Assembly: GCA_032871835.1 (NCBI GenBank)
Contig: CM065298.1
Span: 12,901,096-12,965,095, forward strand
Source: Dipteronia dyeriana
Lineage: Eukaryota; Streptophyta; Magnoliopsida; Sapindales; Sapindaceae
Direction of reading: 5' to 3'
DNA length: 64,000 nucleotides
Below the pieces are notes generated by a model. It did no database searches and was not told the DNA's origin. It saw only the letters and a program-made list of their open reading frames with translations. Position numbers and translations under genes: made by a program. This document shows, one piece after another, positions 47,189 to 59,350 of the stretch (the stretch's first letter is position 1; the number at the start of each line of letters is the position of its first letter).

Positions 47189-47402
47189 TTGGAAACTGTT
47201 AGTCAGCCTTTTCACTGCTTTGCTGGAACCCCATACCAGCTTAACTTCTTGTTGTATTTGTTGACCAATGCTTGAAGCCAATTGCCCCAAGACAATAGAA
47301 ACAATTGCATCAGCCATAGTTTTGAGATATGATAGTTAGAATGGTAAATAAAACAGGAGAAATTTAGTTTTTGGATGTGAAAATGCTGTTATATGCTTCT
47401 GG

Positions 47403-47411
47403 CTTTTTATA
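47403..47411 (-). promoter_or_regulatory. TATA box of CNL copy B
   Basis: TATAAAAAG on the minus strand about 86 bp upstream of the start codon, in the same relative place as the box at 13402-13410. Confidence 0.65.
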
Positions 47412-47423
47412 CTGGGGAAAAGT

Positions 47424-48663
47424 GAAAACTTGCTTCGGAGATGGGCTAGTCATTATTCCAAAACAAGAATCTATTGCAAGTGTAAAGAAGAAAATAAAGA
47501 AAACAAAATTTGAGACAAGAATATATATAAATACTTTGTAAACTAGTTTAAAGCCATATATACCTAAACCAAGATTAAAGCAAACTAGTTTTTTCTTTGT
47601 TTAGTAGGCTAAAATATTCCTGGGTTTCAATCCTGTTATTCGTGGTGTAAAGTCTACATTTAGATGCCATGAGTAAAAAAAAAGCATATAGTTTAAGAAT
47701 GCAAATAAAGTAATATTAGAGGTTTCGAGTCGAGATTGTGGTAAGCTCGTTACACTTATACCATTGAGGTTGTGGGATCGAGTTTTATACGATGTACCTC
47801 TCCCCGAAACCTCAAATTAATAGTAATACCTCAAACAAATATTAAAGTTTTCAAGAGATGGTTTTCCAAAAGCATCGTTATATTTAAGTCCATCTTGCCT
47901 GCCTTTTATGGAGTGCATAATATTTTCCAAATGATGGCTGTGAGAGTGACTCTTGTTAATATTTTTTGTGTAAGGAGTGCATAATATTTTATGTTAAATT
48001 TTAATCTGGTCGTGAGAATTTTTCTTTGACCAATAGGAAAACACTCGAGACTCAAGGTTGTGAAAACTTTCCACACAAACAACAAACAGTACCAGGACCA
48101 GGGTTGCGAAAACTTGCTTTGGAGATGGGCTAGGTATTACTTCCGTCACCCAAAACAAGAATCTGTTGCAAGTGTAAAGGAGACAATAAAGAAAAAGAAT
48201 ACTTATATAAATACTTTGGAAAATTACTTGGATAGACCCATATACCTAAACCAATATTAAAGCAAACTAGTTTTCTCTTTGTTTAGTAGGCTAAAAGCCT
48301 ACAATATTCCTGGGCTTCAACCCTCTTATTCTTTGAGTTAACTCTCTATGTTTAGATGCCATGAGGTAAAAAATGCATATAGTTTAAGATTGCTAATAAA
48401 GTAATATTATATCTTTTGAGACGAGTTGAGTCACTATTGAGGTAATAGGTTCCGGTTTACATCTCTTTTCCAAAACCTCAAATTAGTTGTAATGCTTCAA
48501 GAAGAGTTTTCAAGAGATGGTTTTCCTAATAAAACATAATATTTTAGTCCATATTTTCTACCTTTAACAATGAAATGATGACTGTGAGAGTGAATGGCTG
48601 TTCCTAAAGAAGAAATTGAGCTCTTTTAAATTTTTATCCTGTGGTGAGCAATTTTCTTTTCTA
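47424..48663. repeat. Tandem duplication upstream of CNL copy B
   Basis: Two ~600-bp units, 47424-48033 and 48107-48663. Both contain GAAAACTTGCTT(C/T)GGAGATGGG, AAAACAAGAATCT(A/G)TTGCAAG, TTTGTTTAGTAGGCTAAAA and a GAGATGGTTTTCC segment in order. The duplicated DNA begins just beyond the CNL TATA box, so a promoter-proximal region was doubled. No coding sequence. Confidence 0.82.
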
Positions 48664-48861
48664 ACTCTGACATGGATGACCACCAGCAAGATGATCTTGG
48701 CAAAAGTAGGTAATCGATTAAAAAATTAATCCATAAAAATATTACATGAACAGTGAAGGAGAAGCACAAGAGATGTTGAACCTCGTAAAATTAACTACAA
48801 GTTCATGCAATCTTGCTAGTGACCGAATAAATATATACAGCAGTGATAGTACATTATGTTT

Positions 48862-49270
48862 TTTTTTTAACAGCAATTTCATTCTATGACTGCACAAACG
48901 GTAAAAAAAAAACAAAACAACAAGGCAAGCACCCATACAATCAATGAGCCGAAACTGAACACCACCGAACCAAAACACAACAACCAGAGCATAGCTCACC
49001 AAACAGAGAAAAAACGAAAACGAAAGCGGCTACTACATGTCCCGGTGGATAAAATCGTCATAAGAACTGGATCCCATCTTTACCAAATTGTCAACGAAAG
49101 AATTAAACATCCGTGAATCAAACACAACATCACGACTAACCCAGGAATCCAAATGTGATTGAATAGAATAAATCTCGAACATTCCCACTTTCCATTGATA
49201 CACACATGGATTAGGCGATTTGGTAAATGCTTTTAATTGGATCTGTTTGACATCTTGAATTATCTGACAA
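48862..49270 (-). mobile_element. Possible LINE 3' end
   Basis: On the minus strand a sequence with interrupted coding-like stretches ends GAAATTGCTGTT followed by a run of A, as expected for a 5'-truncated LINE. No target duplication was confirmed and no reverse transcriptase remains. Confidence 0.4.
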
Positions 49271-50429
49271 TACAGAGTTGAAGCAAATCATCTTCTGATC
49301 ATATTCTTTTTCTTCTTTTTCTAAGACTTCTTAAAAAAAGTAATGTTTGGGCAGTGAAAAAAAAATTGGGTGCCTCTGGATTCTAAAATCGTCCCCTATG
49401 ATTGTATTTCAGTTATCTAACATGATGCTATCAATCACTTAAAAATGTCCGATATAGATCAATAACACCATGCCCTCAAGCTTTCATGACTAGACGTGAA
49501 CATTTGATTTCTTCCGAATTAAGATTCTGGATTGTATTCCCTCTGTACAAGCAAATTAAAAGAACAAAATTGATCACAGGCCATATATGAAAGACTTTCT
49601 TAGTCAAATGTAATCAGGGCAAGACAGAGATTCTTCTTATGGTTCTGTATAGTACAATAAGTTGAAGATCAGATTCAGAGCAGTTTAACAATTTAATATC
49701 ATAATATGCAATCTAGTTTTTGATCTTGTTCTTATTCTTCTTATTATATAAGTTATAAATCCATGGAACTCTAGTATAGTCATTCCAACCAACCGTGTCT
49801 AAGACAATGAACATTCTGGAAACTTTTTGATTTAGAGGCAACTTGATTATGATAATTGAGACATCAGAAAACAGGGCAGTAATATCATGAAGCCTCTGTT
49901 GGCATTAAATACTGGAGGAATCACATGATCGATTTCTTTGTTTTACATGAACAACAATCAATAAAAGAATATAATATTGTATGTAATCATTCATATTGAT
50001 TTTATCGGTATGATTTGTGTTTGGCCTGCTAGCTCGTTTGAATTTTAACAAAAAACAAAAGATACCAAATCTCAGCTGTTTGATGTACCTAACATATAAA
50101 TTTACAAAAAGGTAAAAGCAAATTGAAAGCTTAAGCTCTTCTAGGATTCTTCAGAACATGAAATTGCCATAAAATCAATTCCATAACGGAAGTTGATCTA
50201 TCCGGATCTGAATTCCATAAAAACCCTAGACCAGAATTGTAAAGCAGAGACAGATCAGCTGTCAGGAAACCAGCAAAACAGAACACCAGTCCCAGCAAAG
50301 TTCTACAATATTAATAAAAAACATTGAAGCATTTCTAGAAGAGATTGACGATATACCCAATAAAACATTCTATAACACTTTTTTTTTTTTCTAATCTCCA
50401 TCGAATTATAAAAGATAAAGTAGAGAAAT
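49271..50429. other. Intergenic, no gene seen
   Basis: AT-rich. The part 49450-49550 resembles 35650-35760, another piece of resistance-cluster flank. The region 50140-50290 has no coding support. Confidence 0.5.
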
Positions 50430-50790
50430 GTTAGTGCATTGAATGTAATTATAATTATGAGAGTAAAATAGTTTATTGAAACCAAAGAAATATAATGATT
50501 ACTAAATGTTTTCTGATCTTCTTTTAGTAAATTATAACTTAACAAACCACTTACACCAGTCTTTAATATTCATGACTTCATTATCCAAACTAAATAGAAA
50601 AGCTAGATATAAAATCATTCCAAGCATTGACCTTCCTAAACAAAAATACTTATCCTTCCCATCATGTAGAAGAAATCACCAATCTAGACGAAACCTGAGA
50701 ACTCTAGAAGAAATTTTCGGAACTTTATCATCGAATCGTCTACATTGACATCGTCTGCATCACTGTATGGTGTGAAGCCATTGATCTTGC
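50430..50790 (-). pseudogene. 3' end of F-box/LRR gene copy B, beyond the solo LTR
   Basis: Colinear with 18090-18384. On the minus strand, from 50785, a frame with ADDVNVDDSMIKF runs to a stop near 50687. This acidic tail is a plausible end of the F-box protein after the CWWHDLK codons at 53348-53370. The tail cannot be joined to the upstream exon in frame by simply removing the LTR, so a small indel or a different boundary is likely. Confidence 0.5.
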
Positions 50791-52511
50791 TGTAAGACTT
50801 AAATTCTGATTTTTAGCATATTTGTTTCCCTAAGTGTTTAGGTTTTAAAAACACTTTATTTTTTTGTAATTTATATAGTTTTATAGGGGTTAAAGTTTTA
50901 AATAAAAATTAGAGTTGAATAAGTGTTTAATTCCTTATATAACTCTTTCTTTCAAATGATATTAATAAAAAAATATGTAGGGATTCTGATTTTGATTAGA
51001 AATAAAATTATAAAGGGATTATGATTTTTATTAGGAATCCTACATTTTTTCAAACTCCTATATTTAAGACTCTTGTTTTCTCTTTTACGATCATTGAAAA
51101 AAAAAATACATAACCCTAAAATGTTTTTGAACGGCCAGTGAGAGGAAAGAATAAGAGAAAAAAAAAATACTCTCATACTTTTAACAAAAAACTTGTTTCA
51201 AGCAAGAAGAAAGGTCGCTTTATATGTTTTTCTCTATTACTTGTACATTTAGAGGAATCAATATTAGTGTTTTGATTGTGTAGTAACCCTAAAAACTTAT
51301 TATAGTGATTTTTAAGTTCCTTTCTTCCGATATCAATGTATTTCGGGCTGACCAGTGATTATTATGAAATTTATAGTTAATTTATCTATGATATTTTTGT
51401 GATTTTTGTCTTTAGATTTTTTAACTAGGCCACCCAAGGGTTCCAAAGAAATTTGTTTCGTTTCAAAATAATGAGTACTGTATTTTTTAAGAATTTTTAA
51501 GTTTGAAACAGTATTGATGAAAATATCAGTTTTTGTAACTTGATCTGAATTCGAATATATTTTTTTACTGTGTTATACTTGTTTAAAATTTTTAAAATTT
51601 GGTAAAGATGTTTAATATAGGTTAAAAGGGACCCTAAATTTATTTCAATATTTTTTGGATTTTATTAAATTAGTTATGAATTTTCAAAACAGATATTACA
51701 ATCTGTCCAGTACTTAGATAGGTTATAGTAGCCAAAAGTATAAATATTTTAAAAGTAATTATTTGAATGATTTCACTTTGAAACTTTTATTTTAAAACCT
51801 AATATGTGTTATTTATGTTTGATAAATATTTCATGTCAATTTAATGTGTATACAATTTTTAATAATTCAAATGGCTAGTATTCGAAACTGTCTATTATCA
51901 GACATCCATGAATACTACGGCATTTAAAATATTTGAAGGTAGTTACTGATTTTATTAAATTCTGAAAATTTTTATGTCAATACATATGTTTTTGTAAGAC
52001 GTATTTACAAAGTTTTAGAATTTTCCAATCTCTGCAATAAATTAAAAATCTTACATCAAACATTGCTCGGTTTTCAAAAAAAAATAACGAAAGTGGTTAG
52101 TTCTAGTATTAGGATTTCAGTTGTGAAGCGATATGTTAGACCATATTCAAGTCCTAAATATAAATTAGACTTTGATATTCGTATAAATATATGGTTTTAG
52201 GGTAAGGATTTGATTGTTAGCTTTATAGGTGATTGCTTTTATAAGATTTGCTAAGAGGTAAATAGATTTTTCTTTTTGCATAGTATGTAATTGCATAAAT
52301 ATTTTCTTATAAATAAAATTTATTTATCATATTGTTATGATCTAAAATATTTTATTATATATATTTATATATGTTTATAAACTTATTTTTCTACTTAGTC
52401 TTTACTTACATATTTGTTACTTAGTTCTTTTTAAATGAGTTTTACCTGAAACTATTTATTTAAAAGTATAAATGTTTGGTCATTTTATGAATTAGTAATG
52501 CGAATGTATTA

Positions 52512-52595
<84 letters not shown>

Positions 52596-53347
52596 AAAGT
52601 AATGTTTTAGCTCAACGTCAACAGTAAATGAAATATGAAATGAAATGTTGATCACCGGTGATAATGTCAATACAACATGCACGACAAATGAAATGTTATG
52701 ATTTTGGTCTTATACCAATTTCTGAAATGTAAATGGCTGGGTCACCGGGGGTATTGGTGATACTACTTGACTTGAGCTTATTTTGTATGAAATGTAATTC
52801 ATCGTTATCGTACATTGAAAATGATAATTTTACAAGTTTACTTGTATTTTAAAATATTACTTTTACAAGTTTATTTATATATTAGAAAATGTTGTTTTTG
52901 TAAGTTTAATTGTATCTGAATATTTGAAAAGTTATGTAATCATTAAATGTTATTATAAATTTCAAAAATGTTTTTGATTACGTATTATGTAATACTTACT
53001 GAGTTGATAGCTCACCCCTTGTCATTTAATATTTTACAGACTAAGTATTTTAGAAGCCGACCACTAGAACAATAGACTTTCAAGAGTGTGAAGTTATGAG
53101 ATTATATGTAATGTTCTGCTTTGTTTTGTTACTTAGAATTTGAGTTTAGGTACTCGGTATTGTTGTAATTTCCTTTAGAATGTTTTGAACTTTATTATTT
53201 GATTTATTTGGAGATTTTCTTTAGAGAATGATTTATTTGAAATTATTCAATGATTAGTAGTTTCTTTTGGGTGAGGTAATTAACGATTTATGATATAATA
53301 TTCCGAATCAAAGTGTTTAATTACTCTTTAGATTTTGGAGTGTTACA
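50791..53347 (+). mobile_element. Probable solo gypsy LTR, 2557 bp
   Basis: It begins TGTAAGACTT and ends GAGTGTTACA, the TG...CA pattern of plant gypsy LTRs. It contains ACTGAGTTGATAGCTCACC, similar in type to the CACTGGGCATTAGCGCTCA stretch of the gypsy LTR at 9.5 kb (minus strand). No gag-pol or second LTR is present. Flanks CTTGC and CTTTT share only three bases, so the target duplication is degraded or the solo LTR arose between different elements. The insertion splits the last exon of F-box copy B. Confidence 0.6.
52516..52591 (+). repeat. (ATT)n(TA)n compound microsatellite
   Basis: About nine ATT units followed by about 24 TA units, inside the solo LTR. Confidence 0.95.
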
Positions 53348-55590
53348 CTTTTAAGTCATGCCACCAACACTTGATACTTTGAGAACTACAACATTTTCCA
53401 TCCTTCTTCCTGAGTTGGTGATGAAACCACAGTGATTCAAGCAAATGTTTAACACTTGAATAAATGAGTTCAAAGAAAAAGCATGCATTATCCTTCTTAA
53501 GGTAAAAATTGACATCTTGGATTACGGTTATAGTCAAAGATACAAGGAAAATAGAGAAGAGCACAAAAAAAAGGAATTCTCATTCTATTTTTGTTGTTTA
53601 TATATCTCCATACTAGAATTCGATTGATGCCGAACTCAAACTTGTGTATAACTCTTTTCATTTAACTTTTACTCGTTTAAAGAGAGAACTATAGTGGAAT
53701 AAAACTTAAGAATTCACAGCTTTTGATTTCTCTTCTACAAGATTTATTGTTTTATTTTCTTCTACAAGATTTAGAGAGAGAAAATTTTAGTGGAATTCGA
53801 GTGAAATTTTTTTACAAATTCCCAATTTTGTTTCTCTTATTCACCCATAAAATAGTAAATTAGATAGGCCAATTTTGTTAATACCTTGATTATGGGGAAA
53901 AAAAGAGAAATAAAACAAGAAGAAGAAGAATTTATCATAAAATGAGCATACCTGAAAGAACTTGTTAGCATTATTCCATGCTTTCAATGACAAAATCCTT
54001 GGATGGCAAACCGAAAGAAGACCACTTAGAAATGCTTCATAATTTAGTGGTACTCTCACCAGATTTAGATACAAATGTCCAACTTCACAAGGGGGTGAAG
54101 GTTGTTCTCCTTGGAATTTGTCTAATTCAAATGAATTCTTGACAAACCACAATAACCCAAAAAAAGTGAGAAGCAATTAAGAAAGACTAAACACATTAAA
54201 TGTAATAAAAATAAGTATTAAAAATTAATTATATAAAAGAGACATCCCCTCCTTGACTTGACATCTATACATAGGTCTTTAATTTGGTTTGCAGCCGAGA
54301 GAAAATCCTTTAGATTAAGGTACCAACGAGTGTCAAGTGGCCTTCCACTATCAAAGCCAACTTCCCATGGACATGGAGCATTTATTGAACAAATGGGTAT
54401 TTGTTTACTATGGTAAGAAGAGGACACCAAATTTGGAGTATCGACATTAACTACCTTCAACCCATAACAGTTATGAAACTCCAATTTTTTTAGTCGATTA
54501 CTTGAAATTGTAACATTTCTAAGGAAATTACATAAACACAGACGAAGATTCTCAAGCGAGGGACATTTTGAGACAATGCTATGAAACCGTCGGTCTGTCA
54601 AATTGGCACCCACTAAATTAAAATAGTTCAATGAGGGACACTTGGTCATGTCAATCACACATGACCTCATACGCTTTTTAAACCAAAGAGTACACTTTTC
54701 AAGACTTGGGGCGGCAATTTTAAAACATTAAACTTCATCATAGTATGTAAAAATCTCCATAACCTTGAGTTTGAGGGCATTAGAGACACAAATACGTTTC
54801 ACACCCCAACAGTATCTGAAAACCAAATTTTCAAGCAAAGGGCATTCCCTTATCAGCTCATGGACCATTTGTTCATTTACAAAGACTTTATCTAGACTTA
54901 GCTCTTTGAGAAAAGGGAAACTTATAGAACCAGATGGGTGGTCCAACTTACAACCACACAACTTTCAAGTTGTCAGTGATTTAGCAGAAAAGATTGTTTG
55001 AGGCAAGGTGTACAGGACATATAAATCTAATTCTATCGTTTGAGGTGGAGAGGCAATGAATCTAACTAACATCGAATTTAACATCGATGCTTTATGTGTT
55101 ATGAGATTCAGATCGAAAGTTTTACTTCATTCTCCACAACCAATCCTATCCAATTATCTTTTTTTTTGAAATAGGTATTTTATAACAGACCATCAGGTCA
55201 AAGAGCTACACAAACAGGGGCTACCAATAAGAGAAAATGATCCATCAATACCAGGATGACCTATAGACAGCCTAAACTTCTGCACAGAAAACCTGAGCTT
55301 GCAGAACCGAAGTAGGGAAGCATCGACAAAGTTCATGAATGTATAAAATCTTTCTTTATCCCACACCTCATGTAGCCATTGAAAGTAAGTTTGATCAAAA
55401 TCAAAGATGGGGAATGATGTCCGCAGCGAACTCCATCATTTTGATAAAATACTAGTTTGAGCTACCTTTTTTGTAGGGAGATGAGACATAATGTGATGAA
55501 TAATAAAATCAGGCAACTTTGAGATTCTATCCTTGGGATGAATTGTGTAATCCACAATCTTCAAACCAATAACATTCACATTCAAATATT
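53348..55590 (-). pseudogene. F-box/LRR gene, copy B, disrupted
   Basis: Paralogue of the gene at 24414-26798, so the same role as an SCF substrate receptor is expected for the ancestor. Exon 1 (about 55590 to 54240) encodes the F-box (DRISKLPDFIIHHIMSHL) and LRRs (GCKLDHPSGSISFPFL, CPSLENLRLCLCNF, LEFHNCYGLKVV). Its donor, GTATGT in copy A, reads GGATGT here. Exon 2 (54137-53952) encodes LPCEVGHLYLNLVRVPLNY. The last exon (to 53348) encodes SIKCWWHDLK and is cut by the solo LTR. Defects: the ATG of copy A is GTG; a TGA replaces the Arg codon in SKRW (near 55435); a TAA lies near 54730; a ~90-bp insertion lies at 55155-55245. It keeps the 65 bp that copy A lost at 54775-54846. It is not expected to produce a functional protein. 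Confidence 0.82.
55155..55245 (-). mobile_element. Short poly-A-tailed insertion in F-box copy B
   Basis: Absent from copy A. On the minus strand it ends GTTATAAAATACCTATTTC followed by nine A, like the 3' tail of a plant L1 element. Probably a severely 5'-truncated LINE copy. The exact edges and target repeat are uncertain. Confidence 0.45.
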
Positions 55591-58110
55591 GCAATCACAA
55601 TTAGGGCTCAATAACAAAATATATAAATTATGAACTTTTACTAGTATTTAAAGTTTAAAATACTATAACCAATAAGGATTAGACTAAAAAATTCCATGAC
55701 ATAATGTAAAATTGATGAACCATGTAAGAAAAAAAGTGAAAATATTTGAAAGAAAATCCAATTTCTAGGCCCGAAGTCCTTTGCTTAGCTATCTGAGTTT
55801 ACAGCCAAGCAAGCACAGAACCTAGTAATTTTGAATAAACATGCTTAGCCATGTACATTAAATATAGCACATAAGGGACAAACAAATTTCTCACTGATAA
55901 TACCAATTAAGAATCCTTAATCAATCCTAAAAGAAAAAACATAATAATTGAATGGCCGGGTTTTTTTTTTTTAAAAAAAAAACATCTCTTAGTGGTTGAA
56001 GGGGACATACTTCCACAAAAAAAAAAAAAAAAAAAAAAAAAAGCATTAAATGGTAGAATTCACATATGAAAGTTACAACAAGAGAAACCTGACTTTTATT
56101 GATAAATCAGATAGGAAACAAGCAAATTGCACTAACCAAATAGACGGAGGAGAGAAATGAAGTTGAGAAAAATTTAAGTCAGCTCTGACATGAAGTATCA
56201 TTGATAATAAACAATGGTAAAATGTAACATTACACGCAGCCTGCTGCAGATGTTTCAGCGAGGTTTAAACACAGATGAGTAAACTTTATAATTTTTATCT
56301 TTTGGCACCTTCATTTCTTCTTTCATAATAATCACAATCTCGTTTAACAAAATTACTTAAATAAGTGTAGACCTTTAATCACTTTTTTCATAGTTACATA
56401 CCCAGAAACAAAACAAAATAAAGAGGAAACCTTTACGTGCATTATGATAGAACAAATCCATTCTGTTCAAAAATATCTAACCACATAACACCTGCAAGCA
56501 AAACAGTGAACTCCAGTAGTTATTTTCCTAACATCAGGTTACAATACTCAGATAATAAAGCATTAATACATTTCTTCAACAAGATTCATGTACTGCCACC
56601 ACAATAACCTGGAAATCATATTAAAGGTTCCTATTCTTTAATTACGCAAAACGATAACCATTATTTCATATTAGTCATGAAGCTATATTATCTGTCCGTT
56701 ACTATTTTGTTAGAGAACTATCTTATCTCACTGCAATAAGAGATTACTGTTGGAAACTTTATTTTGAACCAGATAGTGAGTGAAATACAACTACCTAAAC
56801 AGTTCAGAGACATGACTATCCAGTTCCAAGGGTTTGAAGATATCTATGACTAGTAACAAAACAGTTGCCCATTTGCATAAAAGAAGAAATTTGACAGTTG
56901 ACTAGGATACTTACTGGTGCGGTTGAAGCAGTGTTCGTTGTTTGACTCTTAATTCTTTTGGTATCAAAAGGTTCATTAGAAGTTTGTTAAAGGAAATGTG
57001 ATAAAGAGTTTGGAAAATAACCAGGATTAAACAAAAAAAAACATAATAATGCTTAATTAGTTCAGTAGTACCTAGCGAGTGATAGATCGACACTACTTGA
57101 CTAGCTACATAATAGTGCCTAACTAAATTGTCAACGTCTTTACATCTTACAATTTATGATATATTCGCTTACAGTAAAAAAATGGGCCTAACATGCATCA
57201 AGTTGTCACTAATTTTAAATTTCCCTTGTTTTTATGGAAGACACCAAACATTTTGAAACTGTCAACACAAGCAAAGTTTGACCATCGAAAAGTTTGATAA
57301 CGACCTTAAAAGAAAAAAAAAAAACTGACTATTTGGACAGTTTTAAGCCAGCTATTCTAAACAAAGTCTGTGGAAACATGAATTAAACTTAAATGCATTA
57401 GCAAATACTCATAGAATAGAATAACCAGAACCTCACACACCACAATTACAGTGAAAACCCTTAAATTCAGCAATGGAGAAATTGACATTCAATCACAAAA
57501 AAATCCCAGTATATCAGATCATGAATATATATCACAACAAAGAAAACGGACAGTTTAATTAAACCCAGGGACATGAAACGCTATACTCATAGTTAAAACC
57601 CTAAAATGAGCAAAAATAACACCATTTTTTCCCAATTAAAATCACTTCTTACTCATCAATGTCATCATTACCACACATGGAACACATATCTAACGTTTCA
57701 AAAAAAAAAAAAAAACCTCCAATTTTTTTATGTCTCGTCTCTAAGGTTTGTTCCTTTTATTCATTTGTACATTAATCGAAATCAAAATCACTCATTCTCA
57801 TGTGCACACAAGTAATTTAAAAAGAAAAAAAAAAGAAAAAAAAAAGAAAAGAAGAAGAAGCAAACATACCTTGAAAAATCGAATGGAGAATATGAGTTCG
57901 CTGAAGTGTGTGCAGTGGTGGGACTCTGAGAGGTTTTAAAGCGAAGTGCGGTGTGTTTGGAACATTTCGTATATAACCCTCTCAAAATAGTAAATATTAT
58001 TTTTAGTCACATACATTATACATATTCATAAATTTGACCATTTTTAAATTTTAACCAAATGATAAATAAAATGACCCAAGCACTCCACATTTAAGTGAAA
58101 CAATTTCCCC
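55591..58110. other. 5' flank of F-box copy B, no gene seen
   Basis: Aligns in pieces with 26800-27190, 28700-29100 and 30440-30500. The part 56250-57870 has no block-A counterpart in this window, so it was deleted from block A or inserted here. A poly-A run lies at 56018-56042. The open frames are random in character. Confidence 0.5.
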
Positions 58111-59350
58111 GTAGTATAACAATGCCAAACTAAGAAAAATTGATTTTGATTTTGCTATAGAAAAATTGTTTTTGGTTTTGATTTTACCGTAGAAGAATTG
58201 TTTTTGGTTTTGATGTGAGAAGAATCAAATCAGTGTTAGGTTAATTTTTTTAAAAGTATCAATGAGAATTATAAACAATTTAAATGCGCTTATTAAACTG
58301 TAACAAAAAAAATAATATAACCGTATAAAATTACTAGAAAGATATATATTTTAAAAATAAATGATTCGTTTTGTTATTTTTATTATTATTTTTACAGTTC
58401 CAAATCCAAATCCAACCCAACTTCAAGTCTTCAACCGACAAAACAGAGCTGCATTGTTGAATTCAACCAAATTTGATCCAACTTTGATGGTTGTTGAACA
58501 CGGATAAGAAAAGCTGACTCCATCTTAATTTTTCTTCCACCACCTTAATTTCTGCTGCAACCCAGATACGAATCAATATCGCCCAAAAAAATTATAAGCC
58601 AAAGTTCCAAAGTGGGACGATTTTTGTTTCAACAAATGAGTACGGTGTGGTTTTCTAAAATAAAATAAAAAAGCATTTCAGTGAGCATCCAAGATTTTCT
58701 CCTTTTTCATGCCACCAAGAAGGAGAGCGTTTTCCAGAATTTTTTTGGCTTGGGTTTGATCCACCAAGGAGGAGAGCGTTCCCTCGCACACGCCACTTCT
58801 CTATCTCTCTTCATAACGCTAGAACCACCGTCTTCTTCTTCCTCAACCACTCCTCTCAGATTTGGGTGTTTTTATTTATGACCCAAATACACCCAAATCG
58901 GATAATTAGGTTGAAGGATGAAGATGAAAAGAATCTAAAATTTGAAAAAAAAATATATGAAAATTTGGAAATTTTCGGTTCAAAAAAATTCTGGAGAGAT
59001 GATACATACGATGGTGTTGATGAGGTTGAATGACGAAGGATGAAGATGAAAAATATCTAGAATTGAAGGATGGAGAAAAATCTGGAATTGATGGATACAG
59101 ATGGTGGAGAAATGAGAATGATTGTCTTTGAAAACTTAACCCAAAAGATAAAATAAGAAGTTTGATATTTCATTTCCGCTTACAGGAAGCTGGTTTATAA
59201 AAGTATCAATTTATAGCTTCTCAATTTCTGCTGTGGGAAGATCAAATGAGACCAACTTTAAAAACACTTTTAGCTCCAAAAGCAATTCGGAAAGCATTCC
59301 CAAACTGGACTATAATTTCATGTTGTATAGCAAAAAAAAAACTACTTTAC
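58111..59350. other. Block-B-specific DNA, unassigned
   Basis: This stretch interrupts the homology between blocks (30500 joins to 30560 in A, 58110 to 59355 in B), so it is probably an insertion of about 1.2 kb. Terminal inverted repeats are not convincing. An open frame at 58681-58881 has no recognisable motif. Confidence 0.45.

Larger units (their letters stand above)
39482..47317 (-). pseudogene. CC-NBS-LRR resistance gene, copy B, split by a copia element
   Basis: The gene starts at ATG 47317 and ends near 39482, about 950 codons once copia B (42235-47188) and one target copy are ignored. The coiled-coil codons run MADAIVSIVLGQL to FQ, resume with AIQAVLVDAEQRQVKE at 42229, and continue to LLDEW. 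NB-ARC follows: P-loop GMGGIGKTTLA (41719-41756), kinase-2 region LDDVW (near 41510), RNBS-B IIVTTR, GLPLAAK (near 41250), RNBS-D CFSYCVIFPKDY (near 41070) and an MHD-like KMNDIVHDF (near 40875). LRRs follow (39500-40600). These proteins are cytosolic immune receptors. Other lesions are a frameshift just before the P-loop (near 41770), one in an A10 run before kinase-2 (41521-41532), stops at 40621 and near 40437, a frameshift near 40425, another near 39800 and a stop near 39675. The transposon and several point lesions together make it a pseudogene. Confidence 0.92.

Noticed and set aside
47715..47800. Possible tRNA-like segment with GGATCGAGTTTTA
   Set aside because: The bases do not fold into a full cloverleaf and the segment is part of a tandem duplication with no conserved arms.
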